Source: Sambucus nigra
Taxonomy: Eukaryota > Streptophyta > Magnoliopsida > Dipsacales > Adoxaceae
Length of the DNA: 64,000 bases
Assembly: GCA_949130495.1 (NCBI GenBank)
Contig: CASBWL010000411.1
Location: forward strand, 1,128,001 to 1,192,000
Direction of reading: 5' to 3'
The stretch's first letter is position 1. Every line of letters starts with the position of its first letter. The position numbers and the translations under genes are program-made. Positions 12,840 through 24,656 of this stretch are shown one piece after another. The notes beneath the pieces are model-generated. The model was given only the letters and a program-made list of their open reading frames with translations, did not search any database and had not been told where the DNA came from.

Positions 12840-15130
12840 ACTCTCAAATTCAGACTCTGTCCTTCAAAAGATCAATATTTTCAGGAGGACTGCTAATGGA
12901 ACCGGGTGAATCAACCGGATAACCCCACCAGCTGATGTGGCCACGTGAGCTGGCCACATGAGTTGGCACATATATACATGCTATTTTCTAAAAAAAAAAA
13001 AGATAGAGAGAAATTCTTTAAAAAAAAAAACAGTTTTAACACAAAAAAAAAATTACACAATTTTTTTTTTTAGTAAAAGACAATTTTTAAACTAGTTTTA
13101 ATACACAATATATTATATGTATAGATGGTCGGACTGCTTATACATATTGCGGGGGCAAACCATTTTTTTAAATATAGTAAAACGATTATTTTTAAATAGT
13201 AAAAAATAGTCAGCGCCAATGGTATAAAAAAGTACGACTCAATGTCGCGTCACATTTTAATTTGGATCGTTAACGTGTTTGTTAAAAAATAAATATTCAT
13301 AATCGCATTGTGTAATTTTTTAGTTGGTTCGTGTTAAGTAAAAAAACAGTTTGATCGAAAAATAAAAAACATAAATGCATAGAACCGGTGTAACTACGAT
13401 TTTCAATTAAAAAAGGTTTTAACCAAGAAAAACAAGTTTTAAACATGTCAATATCAATTCTTTTTAATAAAATGACAATGGATTGGAATTTTTTTTTTTT
13501 TTTTTTAATGTCGACTCATGTTAGCAATAACCAATTGCAACACGTCATGTCAGCGTGTCGCAACCGACACATATGACACGACACGACAAAAACAAAAGGA
13601 AAAAACATTTTTTAGCAAAAGATGTTCTTAACAATAAAAAACAATTTTGACAAAAACAAAAGATTGTTTTAATGAAAAAAAAATTAGTAAAAATTATTTT
13701 TTAAACTATTTATACAAAAAAATAGATTTTATAAAAAAAATATTTTTTAAAATCGATTTTTTAAAACATATTTTGTTAGTGCAGCTGACGCGGACCAACA
13801 TCCATTAAATGATGCGGATCCGCGCCAGCGACAATAATCTATCGTTGTTTTCTATAAATATATATTAAAACTAGGAAAACATTTGTTTTTGAAAAAAACA
13901 ATTTTTTATAACGAAAACAAATAACATTGTTTTTTTTAAAAACAACTTTTTACGTTTCAGAAACACATAAAAAACCCTTAAAGTTGGGAAAAAAAAATCA
14001 CAAAATAAAAGTTGTTTCTAAAACATAAAAAGTTGTTTTAAAAAAAACAATGTTATTTTTTTTAGAACAGTGTTGTTTTTAAAAAAACCTTTTTTAAAAC
14101 AAATTTTTTTCTAAAAAAGTTTTTTTAAAAACAACTTTTTACTTTTTACATTTAAAGTAAACAGTTTTACTGAAAAATAAAAAACATAAAAAATAGCTTT
14201 TATCAAAATAAAAAAAAAGTTTTAAAATCGATTTGTCAGTGCCACTGACACGGACCCAGATTCATTAAATGATGCGGATCCACGCCAACAACATTAACTG
14301 ATCGCTGATTTTTATGTGTCGATCACAACACTGATTATTATCGCTGGCGCGGACCTACATTCATAAGACAATAACCAGTGTAATGCAATCGACACATATG
14401 ACACGACACGACAAAAACAAAAGAAAAAATATTATTTAGCAAAAGATTTTTTTAACAATAAAAAACAATTTTGACAAACAAAATATTTTTTTAATGATAA
14501 AAACATTTTTTAAACTAGTTTTAACACACAAAACAAAATAGATTTTAGCAAAAAAAAAAGAACAGTTTTATAGAAAAATAAAAGATTTGGATCGTGATCC
14601 GCGCTCACTTTTTTATTTGGATCGTGATCGTGTTTGTTAAAGAATAAAAAATTCATAGTCGCATTGTGTAATTTTTTAATTGGTTTGTGTTAAGTAAAAA
14701 AATGATTTCGTGTTTTGTCTTGTTGTATTTTAACACATATATTTATGTATAGTGTGTATTTATTTATTTTTATTGAACGGATTTTTTTTTACTTGAAAGT
14801 TATATGTTACAAAAATAAATAAATTTATAGCAATAAAGCAAATAAAGGAGTATTTTAATGAGGTGGCTAAATTTTTAACTCTCAGATGAAAGTTGAAGCC
14901 ATTGTGATGCCACCTCAGTTGACACATCAGCCGATGAAGAAATTCGGTAAACTCAAACCGGTACAAGAAACATTATTCATATTTTCAGTTTTCCTCGCTT
15001 TTCAGCGTAACTTACTCTTCACATAAACAAAGTGCACAATAAGACTTAAGTTAGTAGTAGAGTAACTATCTTCATGTGCAATATATGGATATGAAAATAA
15101 TTTCCCCGTTAAATTTTGAAAATATTATTG
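12840..15130. repeat. AT-rich region with internally duplicated blocks
   Basis: Non-coding. Three kinds of block recur. First, a segment with CGACACATATGACACGACACGAC occurs at about 13560-13585 and 14385-14410, each followed by the same A-rich stretch ending ACAATTTTGACAAA. Second, a segment around ATTCATAATCGCATTGTGTAATT occurs at about 13295-13350 and 14645-14700. Third, a segment around CATTAAATGATGCGGATCC occurs at about 13800 and 14262. The order suggests partial duplication of a repeat unit of roughly 0.8-1.3 kb. No transposon termini could be assigned. Confidence 0.5.
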
Positions 15131-15266
15131 TTAGGGTTATTGGCCCTTTACTCCGTCGAAGTTTAGCCCCTTTGTTACTTCAGACCCCGGAGTTTGCCCC
15201 CTTTGGCACATGAAGCCCCAAAGTTTGCTAGTTTAGCACTTTTGTCCAAAATTTAACGGACTCTTA

Positions 15267-15312
<46 letters not shown>

Positions 15313-16385
15313 GGGAAATAGATTTTTTGACTAATTTATTAGTCAAATTCTTTAAAAATCATAACATTGTTTATAAAATTCATTAAATTGTAAAAACAAT
15401 ATCGCCAGACTCGTGTTGTCGCGTAGATGATTTTTATATATAAATTTAATAAATTTAACATACAATTGACATACTTTGTATTTTTGGTCTCTGTATTAAT
15501 TAAAGGTCACCAAATACTATATTATTTACCAAATTTTGGTTTATTTTTATATACTAATAAGTTATAATTAATAAATATATATTTTTAATCAAAATATAAT
15601 TTTATTTACAAATTTAAGTAAGGATTCATACATTACCATATTAATTTGTACATTACCATACATACTACAATAAATATGGTAATCTACGAATCCTAATTTA
15701 ATTTATAAATAAAATTATATTTTGATTTAAAAAATGCCTACATATTTTTTTATATCATGTTAGTATATAAAAATGAACCAAAATTTTGTAAATAATGTAG
15801 TGTTTGGTGACCTTTAACTAATACAAAGACAAAAACACAAATTATGTTAATAGTATGTCAAATTTATATGTAAAAATTATCTACGCAATGACACGAGTCC
15901 AACGATATTTTTCATAATATTCTGAATTTTATATAAAAAAGTTATAATTTTTTAAAGAAATTAACTAATAAATTAAACAAAATATCGGTTTTTCGGCAAA
16001 AAAATATAACAGTCTGTTAACTTTTGGACTAAAGAGACCAAAATTTGGTAAATAATGTAGTGCTTGGTGACTTTTAACTTACACAAAGAAAATTCAAAGT
16101 ATGCCAAATTCATATTTTAAAATCATCTAAGCAATGACACGAGTCCGACGATAATTTTTTTCATAATTTTCTGAATTTTATATAGAAAGTTATGATTTAA
16201 AAAAAATTAACTAATAAATTAAACGAAAAATCTGTTTCCCGAAAGAGAACTTTAAGGTCCGTTAAGTTTTGGACTAAAGAGGTTGAATTAGAAAATTTGG
16301 GGGTTTTCTGTGTGAGTTTGTAAACTTAGGTGTATGAAGTGCCAAATGGGTAAACTTGGAGGGAGTAAAGTCCAAATAACCTTTA
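15131..16385. mobile_element. Large foldback (long-TIR) element, about 1.25 kb
   Basis: The ends are inverted repeats. The left starts AGGGTTATTGGCCCTTTACTCC. The right, reverse-complemented, starts AAGGTTATTTGGACTTTACTCC, and similarity continues inward for over 100 bases to a CCAAAA-TTAACGGAC block. The interior is also palindromic about a centre near 15650, and the block with GACACGAGTCC-ACGATA appears inverted on the left and twice directly on the right (about 15890 and 16135). A 40-base poly-T run sits at 15270-15310. The long TIRs recall non-autonomous Mutator-like elements. Flanks TATTATTG/TATTATGT are only a partial match for a target duplication. Confidence 0.65.
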
Positions 16386-16819
16386 TTATGTATTTAAATA
16401 TTTGATGAGTTATATTCGAAGATATTTTAAAATTTAAAATATACCTTAGCTTGAGACATCCTTTCATCTAAATGAATTCAACTCGATTAAGTATTAATTG
16501 TACTCACCCTGTAAAAATCAAAATACTAAAGGTTGATTTATGACCAGCTCAATTAGAATACCCTACAAAACAATTTTGTAATATAAACAAGTGACTTAGA
16601 AAATTTTAAGGTAGTTTTTCCTTTTAGTTCTTGACCAATATTTTGTTTTGACTTTGATCCACTTACATATTTTTGGACACTATGATTTCTCACGCTCCTA
16701 ACTTATACCTTATAAGTTAGGTATATAAAAACTTAACTCGTGTATATTACAAAGATTCATTATACATTATAAAATTCCATTTACAAATCATAATTATTTT
16801 TAGAAAAATATAAAAAAGT
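16386..16819. other. Intergenic DNA, nothing recognised
   Basis: AT-rich sequence between the long-TIR element and the first R1 repeat copy. I see no ORF, RNA gene or repeat structure that I can support. Confidence 0.4.
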
Positions 16820-18228
16820 AATGTTTATAAGGCAACCGATAGTGATTGGTATGATTTCTACGTCAACCCTTTGGAAACAAGTATTTTAGCAAATTGTGAT
16901 AGATGTATGTGTGATGAGATTCCTTGCTCATCTCATCTCCTGGAGTGATATTAATGGATCAAGACTTAGAGGGTCGGTTCAAACCAGCTAATATAATGAT
17001 AGTGTAAGATTTAGCCGGATTAATTTTCCAAACTTTTTATGGTATAAATATTTTTTATGAGTTTATCTATGTGGCTCTTAAAATATATATATATAGTTTT
17101 TATTGAGCCTTTAAAGTATTTTTTATTTCTATTAAGCCTCTGAAGTATTTATATAGTGTCAATTTGACCCTTACATTTATTTTGACCATTAACTTTATCC
17201 GAATTTGGGAGTAAAAAAGGTATTTTGGGTCATTGATGATTTAAAACAATATACTTATACAAAAAACATTATTACATTAAAAAAATATTTTTTTGTTTAA
17301 AACAATTTATAGCATTTTTATTAATAGAAAATGTTTATTAAAAAATTGTTTCGATATAAAAATATACATATGTGTAATTTTGTGTACATGTTTCGATATA
17401 TTTTTTAGGATCAAATACCAAAAAGTCTCTCAAACATTTTTTAATACATATTTTGTCCAAGCCTTTTTATTTTGTTCCAAAAAGTCCCTCAAACACCCAT
17501 TTAAGCAATATTCTCTTATTTTTAAAGTTCGCGCTAGCGGCATGTTGAAGGACTTTTTGGAACAAATAAAAAGGCTTGGAGCAAACGTGTATTAAAAAAT
17601 TATTCGAGGGACTATTTAGTATATGCCTCTTTTTTATTTATTAGAATTACACACATATTAATGTGTTATGTATATTATATATTAATGTATAAATACTTAA
17701 AAATATTAAGAATGAATAATTCCTAGTTGAAAAATAAAAAATAGAATTTAGAAAACACATTTTTGTTGTTTTATGAAAAACTTGATTGTAACAGAGAAAT
17801 ATTATAATTCAGTATTTAAAAATAGGTGTACTAAATGCAAATTCTTATCAGAATTGTATATAAACACATAAAACAGAATTATAATTGATAACCAAACATG
17901 CCATAATTTTTTTTAAAACAATTTTTTTACAATAAGATTTTTAAAAAACAGTTTATATGTAAAAAAGTTTTTTTCGAAAAAAAAACATTTTTAATAAATA
18001 ACTTGCATTTATGGTTTCAATCACAATCTCTTCAGCATGTTCTATGGGAGATGTTAGATCTAATTGCGTGTTAGCAAATTTTAAAATTGGTCAACGAATT
18101 TAAAACAAGTCCAGCAAAAAAGTCTTGTTTTTACGTGAACCTTTTGGGGCCCATTACTACATTTTCTGCAAGTGATCCAAATTATGATAGACTTATGTAA
18201 GATGAGATTCCTTGGACCAGTTAATTAA
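16820..18228 (+). repeat. R1 repeat, copy 1, left part
   Basis: First copy of a segment found again at about 35290-38450 and 48782-50355 in the same orientation. Shared landmarks are the GGCAA-CG-TAGTGATTGG-ATGATTTCTACGTCAAC type block (16829, 35573, 49039), the block around TCTATGTGGC-CTTAAA (17063, 36060, 49282), and the block around ATAACTT-CATTTATAGTTTCAATC (18000, 36457, 49673). A foldback MITE sits inside at 17408-17629. The copy stops at 18228, where the Mutator-like element is inserted, and resumes at 31571. R1 has no recognisable coding sequence. Confidence 0.8.
17408..17629 (-). mobile_element. FB1 foldback MITE, copy 1
   Basis: A hairpin element whose arms contain the phrases CAAATACCAAAAAGT, TTAATACA-ATTT-GTCCAAGC and CCAAAAAGTCCCTCAA, and whose short centre contains a GC-rich CGCTAGCG-type core next to TTTAAAAATAAGAG. 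It is in the opposite orientation to copies at 32871, 34955, 35806 and 38195. Its position within R1 differs from that of the other copies, so it inserted independently. Confidence 0.75.
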
Positions 18229-19155
18229 GGGTGTCTCTAATGGCACTACATTTTTGCTTCAAAATACCACAACATTGTTTTTACTTCAAAATACCACTTA
18301 ATTCTAATAGTTGCTTCCAAATCCCACATTTGGGCTACCACATATTTTAAGTTATAAAAATCATTTACACTCTTTCCCTCCATCTCTCTACATAGTCAAA
18401 CCTCCAAACCTTTCATCTTCAACTTTCAAACTTTTCATATTCAAATCCATTCTCCTTCACCTAAAGATTAAATATCAGGTTGGTACATTGAATACACTAC
18501 CCATTTGAGTATCCTTTTGATCTTATATATATTGTTGCACAGTTCGAACGATTTTCAGTTTACAACCAACTTCGAACAGTTGGAACGTCTACACTCCCAA
18601 AGGCTTTGAACGATTTGCAGCAAACGATTTGCTCTCTCTCTACACTACAAGGATTTCAAGGTTAATATGACTACAATAACAATGTTTAATATCACCCACT
18701 GAACCAACAAACTTGAAATCCATGTTTTTTTTGTTATTTGAACACAAGTTTCAATTAAACCCCTTTTGAATGAATGGAAGGATACACGTCTGGATTGTTG
18801 AAAAAGGATATGAACTAGGGTTTCATTCGTTATAAACATACCGAATGAATTCTATTTATTCGATATGTTTATGGCGAATAAATTTTTTTATTATCTAGGG
18901 TTTCATTCATTATATTCATGACGAATGCTATATTATTTTTCGGCACATATATACCGAATGAAACTAGGTATTACCTAGATTCCATTCGCTATATTCATCC
19001 CGACATAATGTCTTCATCTCGGTGTATTTATGCCAAATTAACTAACATAGTTCGGCATATTTATGCCGAATGAATTTGGTTATGTTTATGTGTTGACTTA
19101 TGTATTTGCCAAACGATAAATGAATTCATTGAAATACATGACTTATGTTAATATA
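18229..19155. repeat. MULE left end and palindromic CGAAT repeat field
   Basis: The terminal repeat is followed by a pyrimidine-rich leader (18360-18470) that could be the 5' UTR of the plus-strand PMD gene, ending in AAATATCAG/GTTGG, a possible splice donor region. From 18815 to 19080 there are at least seven short imperfect palindromes with the pattern ATTCG-N-TAT(a/g)(t/a)(t/a)CATA-N-CGAAT or close variants. The same motif type returns at 27260-27520 and 30820-31040 within this element. From 19080 a degenerate tandem repeat around ACATGACTTATGTT begins and continues beyond the CACTA insertion. Confidence 0.65.
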
Positions 19156-19197
19156 CACTACACCAAAAAGTCTAAATTGACACCCTTTAACCGGCCA

Positions 19198-19320
19198 GCC
19201 TTGTCACGATCATTGACCGTGACAAGGCCGTGACAACAACTTGTCACGGTCATTGACCGTGACAATCCTTATAATTATTGTCACGGTCAAGGACCATGAC
19301 ACGTCCATAACAACTTCTTC
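19198..19320. repeat. CACTA left subterminal palindromes
   Basis: Three to four copies of a palindrome TTGTCACGGTCATTGACCGT and variants, in which TGTCACGGTC pairs with GACCGTGACA. In En/Spm-type elements such subterminal repeats are bound by the element's accessory protein and mark the ends for transposition. Matching copies are at the right end. Confidence 0.85.
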
Positions 19321-19454
19321 AGCAAAAAGACCTACGCCTTCTTTTTTTTCCACCGTTGTTTGTTTTCCCTCTCTTTCTCTCTCTAAGCGATTTGAAGCTC
19401 TCTCTCTCTCTCTCTCTAAAGTATATTTTTTTCCTCTCTTTCTTTTTCATTTCT

Positions 19455-19775
19455 ATATGTGTGTGTATGTGTGTGTATATATGTGTGTGGTGGGGGGAGG
19501 GGGCAGGGCGTGGTGGGGGTGGGGTGGGGTGTGTGTGTGGTGGGGGGAGGGGGCAGGGTGTGGGGTGTGGTGGGGGAGGGTGTAGGGGGTGGGGTGGTGC
19601 GTGCGCGTGTATGTGTGCATGTGTGTGGTGGAGGAGGGGGTGTGGTGGGGTGTGGTGGGGGAAGGGGGGCAGCGGGTGGTGTGGTGTGTGTGTGTGTATG
19701 TGTGCGTGTGTGTGGTGGAGGAGGGGGTGGGGTGGGGGGAGGGGGCAGGGGGTGGTGTGTGTGCGTGTGTGTGTT
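19455..19775 (+). repeat. GT/G-run minisatellite in the CACTA 5' region
   Basis: Alternating TGTGTGTATGTGTG tracts and blocks of the type TGGGGGGAGGGGGCAGGG recur five or more times in about 320 bases, on the plus strand. Runs of three to six G separated by short loops are the textbook pattern for G-quadruplex formation. The long open frames here are low-complexity artefacts, so I do not call them genes. Confidence 0.85.
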
Positions 19776-20127
19776 CGAAATAACTTTAATTGTATAGCTT
19801 TAATAAAATAAATTATATAGCTTTAATTGTAACTTTAATTGTATAGTTTTATATGAAAGTAAATTAATAATTAGTGCCCATTTCATATGAAAGTAGGATT
19901 GTCCTTCATTGTAAATTAGTAAATTAATAATTGTATACTTTAATTGATGAAATGAATTAATTGAGTAGATGAATTAGAAGGAGTACGGGATACACATTTG
20001 TTGTTACGGTTTGATTATAGTGGATCGATGTTTGGTTGGTTAATTTTAGAAATGGTATGACCACTGGATTAATGTCCATATGGGGGTGGAATTTTTCAAC
20101 TTTTTTTTTAAATTACTTTGTATCACG

Positions 20128-20130
<3 letters not shown>

Positions 20131-20218
<88 letters not shown>
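20131..20218. repeat. (TA)n microsatellite, about 88 bp, inside the CACTA
   Basis: An uninterrupted TA dinucleotide tract. It has no insertion in it, unlike several other TA tracts in this window. Confidence 0.95.
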
Positions 20219-20221
<3 letters not shown>

Positions 20222-20440
20222 TGATAATTAAATAAAACATACTTGAAATTACATATAGTGCGCATAGATACTAACCTTCTAGTTCTTATGCGTACACATT
20301 CAATAGCCCTTAGACCCGTTCGAGAGTCATTATTCTTGTAATGAGATCTCTCGAATTGTCCCATATGGACAGTTTGGGACTGCATAATTTATGTATAATA
20401 TTCTTAGTGGCTTAAAGTTGTTACTTTTTGGGGGAAGTTC

Positions 20441-20576
20441 TGCAGTCGTATCCTAATGTTCTCTGGGTACATACTAGATTGACAAGTGTGACTGTTATTT
20501 CAATTGATCAATTGAAATAACACTCACACTTGCCAATCTACGTCGTGTACTTGGAGAACTACGGGGATATGCTGCC
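20441..20576 (+). repeat. Near-perfect 136-bp hairpin in the CACTA leader
   Basis: An inverted repeat centred on CAATTGATCAATTG at about 20505. The inner 60 bases pair almost perfectly (AGATTGACAAGTGTGACTGT against its partner), and pairing extends with mismatches to GCAGTCGTATCC on the left and GGGGATATGCTGCC on the right. It lies between the left end and the transposase start. If transcribed it would fold into a long stem. Small-RNA production is a possibility, not shown. Confidence 0.8.
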
Positions 20577-20852
20577 GAATATTTTTTAAATTGTAACAAT
20601 GCGCATGAGCTGTTAAGTATATTATAGAAAAATGCAGTCTTGAATGGGATAGGACCACTCACCCTTTAGAGGAGATGGAGGAAATATAAATTTTTATTAT
20701 AAATTGAATTTGAATATAAATAAGACATAATTAAATGAAACATATTATAAATCTAAGTTTTGTTTATACTAATCCAAGAATATACGCTTCGTACCTTTAA
20801 TAGGTGATTAGTTGTGGTAGTTGTGATGGGATATTCGAAATACAAAGAGTGA

Positions 20853-22559
20853 ATGAGTGAGACAAATAGAATGGGGGATGTGTTTCACAGAGGTACTAAC
20901 GAATTTGTGAAATATGCAAAGAGATATCATAATGATGAAGAGTTTATGTGTCCGTGTACTAGGTGTAAGAATAGTAAGGTGTTTGAGTGGAAAATAGTTG
21001 AACTACATTTGTTAAGATCGGGTATGCAAGATAGTTATCGATTTTGGAGTTTTCACGGTGAATTGAAAGTTCCTTTTGTACCCGACCAACCTTCACAACA
21101 ACCATTAACAAGTAGGATAGATGTATAAGGGGACGACGTAGATCATAATATGTTAGAGGATTTAGTTGATGATGCATACGAAATTTATGAAGCAGAGGAG
21201 AATGAGGTTACTGATGATGTAGAAGGTTCAAGTGCTCGTGAAGATATCACGATAAAACTTAATGATGACTACCAAAGTTTAAAATTTAAGGCGACCCAAC
21301 CGTTATACTCTGGCTGTGAGAAAGATCAAACAACTTTACATGCCATGGTTGGTTTGCATAGTTTGAAGACGCAGTACGGTTTGTCTGGCAATAGCGTGAT
21401 AGGAATTCTGAAATGGGTGAAGGGCTTATTACCCAAGGAGAATACACTTCCAAATAGCTATCTTGTTATGAAGAACTGTTTGAAAGGTTTGGGAATGAAG
21501 TATAAATCGATTCATGCTTGTGTATATGACTGCATACTATACCGAAAGGAGTATGAAAATCTCGATCGTTGCCCGGTATGCAATGAACCTAGATATGTCC
21601 AATCTACTAGTATGGAAGGCACAAGCTCAAAAGTGCCTAAAAAAGTATTGAAATATTTTCCCGTTGGGCCTAGATTAAAGTGATTTTTCACAGTACCATG
21701 GATATCGGAGGCAATGACTTGGCATGCTAGGGCAGAAGTAGGGGGTAATATCATACGTCATCCTATTGATTCTACTGCCTGAAGGAGGATGAATTATGAG
21801 TATCCCGATTTTGCTCGAGAACAACGCAACATTTGTTTGTCTAATACAATCAGACAACGAATTTAGGATGTGGTTGACATACGAGGTAATTATAATGAAA
21901 ATGGCCGTTATATAACGTTACATTACACTCAAATTTTACAACTAATATAAATAAATTATCTATATTCTCAGCTCTTAAAGACGGGTGATGCGACATCAAG
22001 GCTTACTCGTCTAGCCACTGAACCCTTGTTCATGGCACAAGAATACAAAAAGTATCGATTGAACGGTTACATTTTCGGTGCTAAAGTGTACGAGGAAAGT
22101 ACAAATGTACAGAACTCGGGCATTTCATACAAGGCTCTTACTTTCTTTTGAGCGAGCGCAAAAGATAAAAACGTCGTTGAAGCTGAAATGACTTACTATG
22201 GTGTAATACGAAATATATTTGAATTAGATTATATAAGCTTCAAAGAGGTTGTATTTTACTGTGACTGGGTAAGAGTTGAGGATAAAAATGCTCGTAAAGT
22301 TGATCCTGTCACCAATTTGATCATGGTTGACTTGTCCAAGTTGAAGAGCAACGACCACGTAAGCGATGAGCCGTTTGTTTGTGCATTTCAAAAGGTTAAC
22401 CAAGTATTTTACTCGGAGTATATCAACAACGAGCCGTGGTCAATTGTCCAACACGCGCCAAAGCATCTAAATAGTAGTGTGGATGACTTGGCTGCTCCTA
22501 CCCAATATCAATCAATTTTTGATGATAACCCGAATTTTAAACAATTTTTGAATTTGTAA
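20853..22559 (+). pseudogene. CACTA TNP2-type transposase pseudogene
   Basis: This is the remains of the En/Spm-class DDE transposase. Positions 20853-21128 encode the transposase-associated N-terminal domain (CPCTRCKN, then HLLRSGM). Positions 21150-21683 encode the start of the TNP2 transposase (LHAMVGLHSLKTQYGLSGNS, then a CPVCNEPRY zinc-binding segment). Similarity continues past an in-frame TGA at 21681-21683 (MTWHA, then a DFAREQRN segment) with further stops near 21779 and 21866. At about 21890 the sequence jumps to the C-terminal region at 21970, so the catalytic DDE core is missing. Positions 22188-22559 match the DUF4216 C-terminal domain (YGVIRNIFELDY..., VVFYCDWV). A TGA sits at about 22149. 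It cannot encode an active transposase. Confidence 0.88.
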
Positions 22560-22848
22560 TAAATTCCGATTTGTACCGAAACTTCCATTTTTAATGCTTT
22601 TAATTGATTTTCACTTCATCATTTTCACTCTTGTGTAGTGTGCGTGTGTGTGGGCATTAGGGGTGTGGGTGGGGATGTTTCAAATTGAAAGTAATTGTAC
22701 ATATTATGAGCTAGATGTTGTTGTTTTGGAATTCAGAATTGAGGTGTTTAACAGTAACAATTCATTTTTATTTGTAGTAATTGTACATATTTGCATATCT
22801 TCTTCTAATTCATTTTGATCTATACTAATAACATTTTTTTTATAGAAA

Positions 22849-23430
22849 ATGTCTCCTTCAGGTATTATGGAGATGATGATGATGCTGGTTATGATGATGT
22901 CGTCTGGGCTCGGTGGTAGCGGAGGCGACGAGGGCTCCTTGGCCCCTAGGCTCCCCAAATATGGCAAATTGGGGATGGCCATCAAGAACAAGTTGACACC
23001 TGCAGATGTGGACGAGGATGTGAACAAGGACGAGGTGCAAGATGACGAGGATGTGGACCTCGCTGCTTCATCGTCGACACCTACAGACTTTGATGATCCA
23101 CTTCCCTATTTGGCTCCCTTAAACAGACCGATGTCAACACTTGGATAGCTGAGTGTGTTTATAATGGACATATTTGATGGCAAACGGATAGGGAGGGGGT
23201 TGAGGGACCCGAATATGGTCCAGGGTGCACTAGTTCATGGACGTGCGCTTCAAGACATCGAGTCCAAGGTGCTCATCATGCATGTGATACCCGAGAAGGA
23301 GAACTCCCCATTGTGGTTGCGCGAACAATGCGGCCCGATGTATATTAGTGGGTGTGTCAATTCGTACATCGTGTGGCCTACTCACCTCCTCAGAGTTAAC
23401 CTTACCCCACATTTAGTGACATTGTTTTAA
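22849..23430 (+). pseudogene. CACTA second ORF (accessory protein-like), interrupted
   Basis: Two open segments in the same frame (22849-23148 and 23155-23430) are separated by one TAG at 23146-23148. The first encodes a Met-rich then acidic stretch (PADVDEDVNKDEV). The second encodes a compact domain ending CVNSYIVWPTHLLRV, similar in style to the C-terminal domain found in the non-transposase ORF of many plant CACTA elements. Its place between TNP2 remains and the right subterminal repeats fits the TNPA/TNP1 position. I cannot name the domain with certainty. Confidence 0.55.
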
Positions 23431-23641
23431 GTTTGAATTGAATTGTTTTAAGTTGTTACATTTGAATTCTATTTATATTATATCTTGATGCATATTGTTT
23501 TGAATGTATATTTGCATTATCTTTATTTTATTTGGATATATGATGTTTGAACAGGTACAACGTTGCTATAACAGGTACAAATATACTGCTGGGTAGTGGC
23601 AGTGGCCATACTGCCCAGCAGATTTTTTTTCAATTCTGCCT

Positions 23642-23885
23642 AGAATTGTCACGGTCATTGACCGTGACAATTTTTTGAAGAATGTCACGGGTTTGTCACG
23701 GTCCTTGACCGTGAAAAAACTTGTCGTGGTTCAGGACCGTGACACGATCGTGACAATTCTAATTCCCTTCTCACGGTTAATGATCGTGACAAGTCCGTGA
23801 CAAAAAAAGTTGTCTCACCCAGAATTGTCACGGTTATTGACCTTGACAAGTTCAACTTGTCAAGGTCAATGACCGTGACAATTCG
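23642..23885. repeat. CACTA right subterminal palindromes
   Basis: At least five copies of the TTGTCACGGTCATTGACCGT palindrome and half-site variants, matching the left end in both motif and spacing. One internal copy at 23845-23875 is inverted around TTCAACTTGTCAAGG. Confidence 0.85.
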
Positions 23886-23902
23886 GCAGATTTGGTGTAG
23901 TG

Positions 23903-24227
23903 ACATGACTTATGTTTATACATGAATTCATTGGAATACATGACTTATTTATTTACCAAACTTATATAAGTTTATTATTCATAAATACATGACTTATGTT
24001 TATACATGAATTCATTGGAATACATGACTCATGTTAATACATGACTTATGTTAAAGACATATGTTTATAAAAATACATGACTTATGTATACCACAATGCA
24101 TGGCTTATGTTTACAATAATACAAGACTTAGCTATGTTTATGACTTAAGGAATTATGTATTGCATAATACATTAGTTATCTTATATTTCATTATACTCAT
24201 TAGCGTGTTAATTATTTTAATCACTGT
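23903..24227. repeat. Degenerate tandem repeat of the MULE
   Basis: Repeats of a unit around ATACATGACTTATGTTTATA with variable spacers such as ATGAATTCATTGGA. It continues the tract that precedes the CACTA at 19085-19155. No coding sequence. Confidence 0.65.
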
Positions 24228-24646
24228 TCTAAAAAACCCGCCTAGGCTCCGCCTAGGCACGCCTAGGCTTAAGGCTTGGGCCAGACGCCTCGCCTTAAGT
24301 TTTTCACGCCTTATGCTTAGTAAACCCCTTAAGGCTCACTTTTTTCTAAAAACAATAATGTTTTAGTGAAACGATATCGCCTTTTAAAGAATTTTTTAAC
24401 TAATCGAACCATTATCTCATCCAAAATAATCAAATAGTATTTTAATTTTCATATATTCAGACATACTTTTATGATATGTACAATTTTAGTATTTTAATAG
24501 CCTTGTTATGGTGTAAAAATATTAAAATATATTAAGAAGGCTTAAACGCCTTTTCACGCCTTTTTACGCTTAAACCCGCCTAGGCTTCTAAGGCTTAAGG
24601 CTTGACCTCCACGCCTCGATCACGCCCCGCATTTTTTAGAACCTTG
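24228..24646. mobile_element. Foldback repeat with CCTAGG palindromes, about 420 bp
   Basis: It starts TTCTAAAAAACCCGCCTAGGC and ends GCATTTTTTAGAA, so the ends are inverted. Internal copies of CGCCTAGGC and GGCTTAAGGC occur near both ends. It lies just upstream of the splice acceptor of the PMD exon (TTTTAATGCAG). The decayed stretch at 685-765 is a relative. This is a common type of short non-autonomous plant repeat. I cannot give its superfamily. Confidence 0.6.
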
Positions 24647-24656
24647 ATTTTAATGC

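Larger units (their letters stand above)
19156..23902 (+). mobile_element. CACTA (En/Spm) transposon, defective, nested in the MULE
   Basis: It starts CACTACACCAAA at 19156 and ends TTTGGTGTAGTG at 23902, a perfect 12-bp inverted repeat. The flanking trinucleotides are ATA and ACA, a target duplication with one mismatch. Both ends carry subterminal palindromes built on TGTCACGGTCA-TGACCGTGACA. The interior has a TNP2-type transposase pseudogene and a second ORF. The MULE's degenerate ACATGACTTATGTT tandem repeat is found directly on both sides, showing that the CACTA landed inside it. Confidence 0.92.

Noticed and set aside
19241..19811. Four overlapping open frames of 64-151 codons in the G-rich tract
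   Set aside because: They are translations of GT and G-run repeats (Gly/Val/Cys/Arg only), open in several frames at once; no start context or homology.
20036..20385. Open frames with long Tyr-Ile repeats across the TA tract
   Set aside because: Pure (TA)n microsatellite translation; present on both strands.
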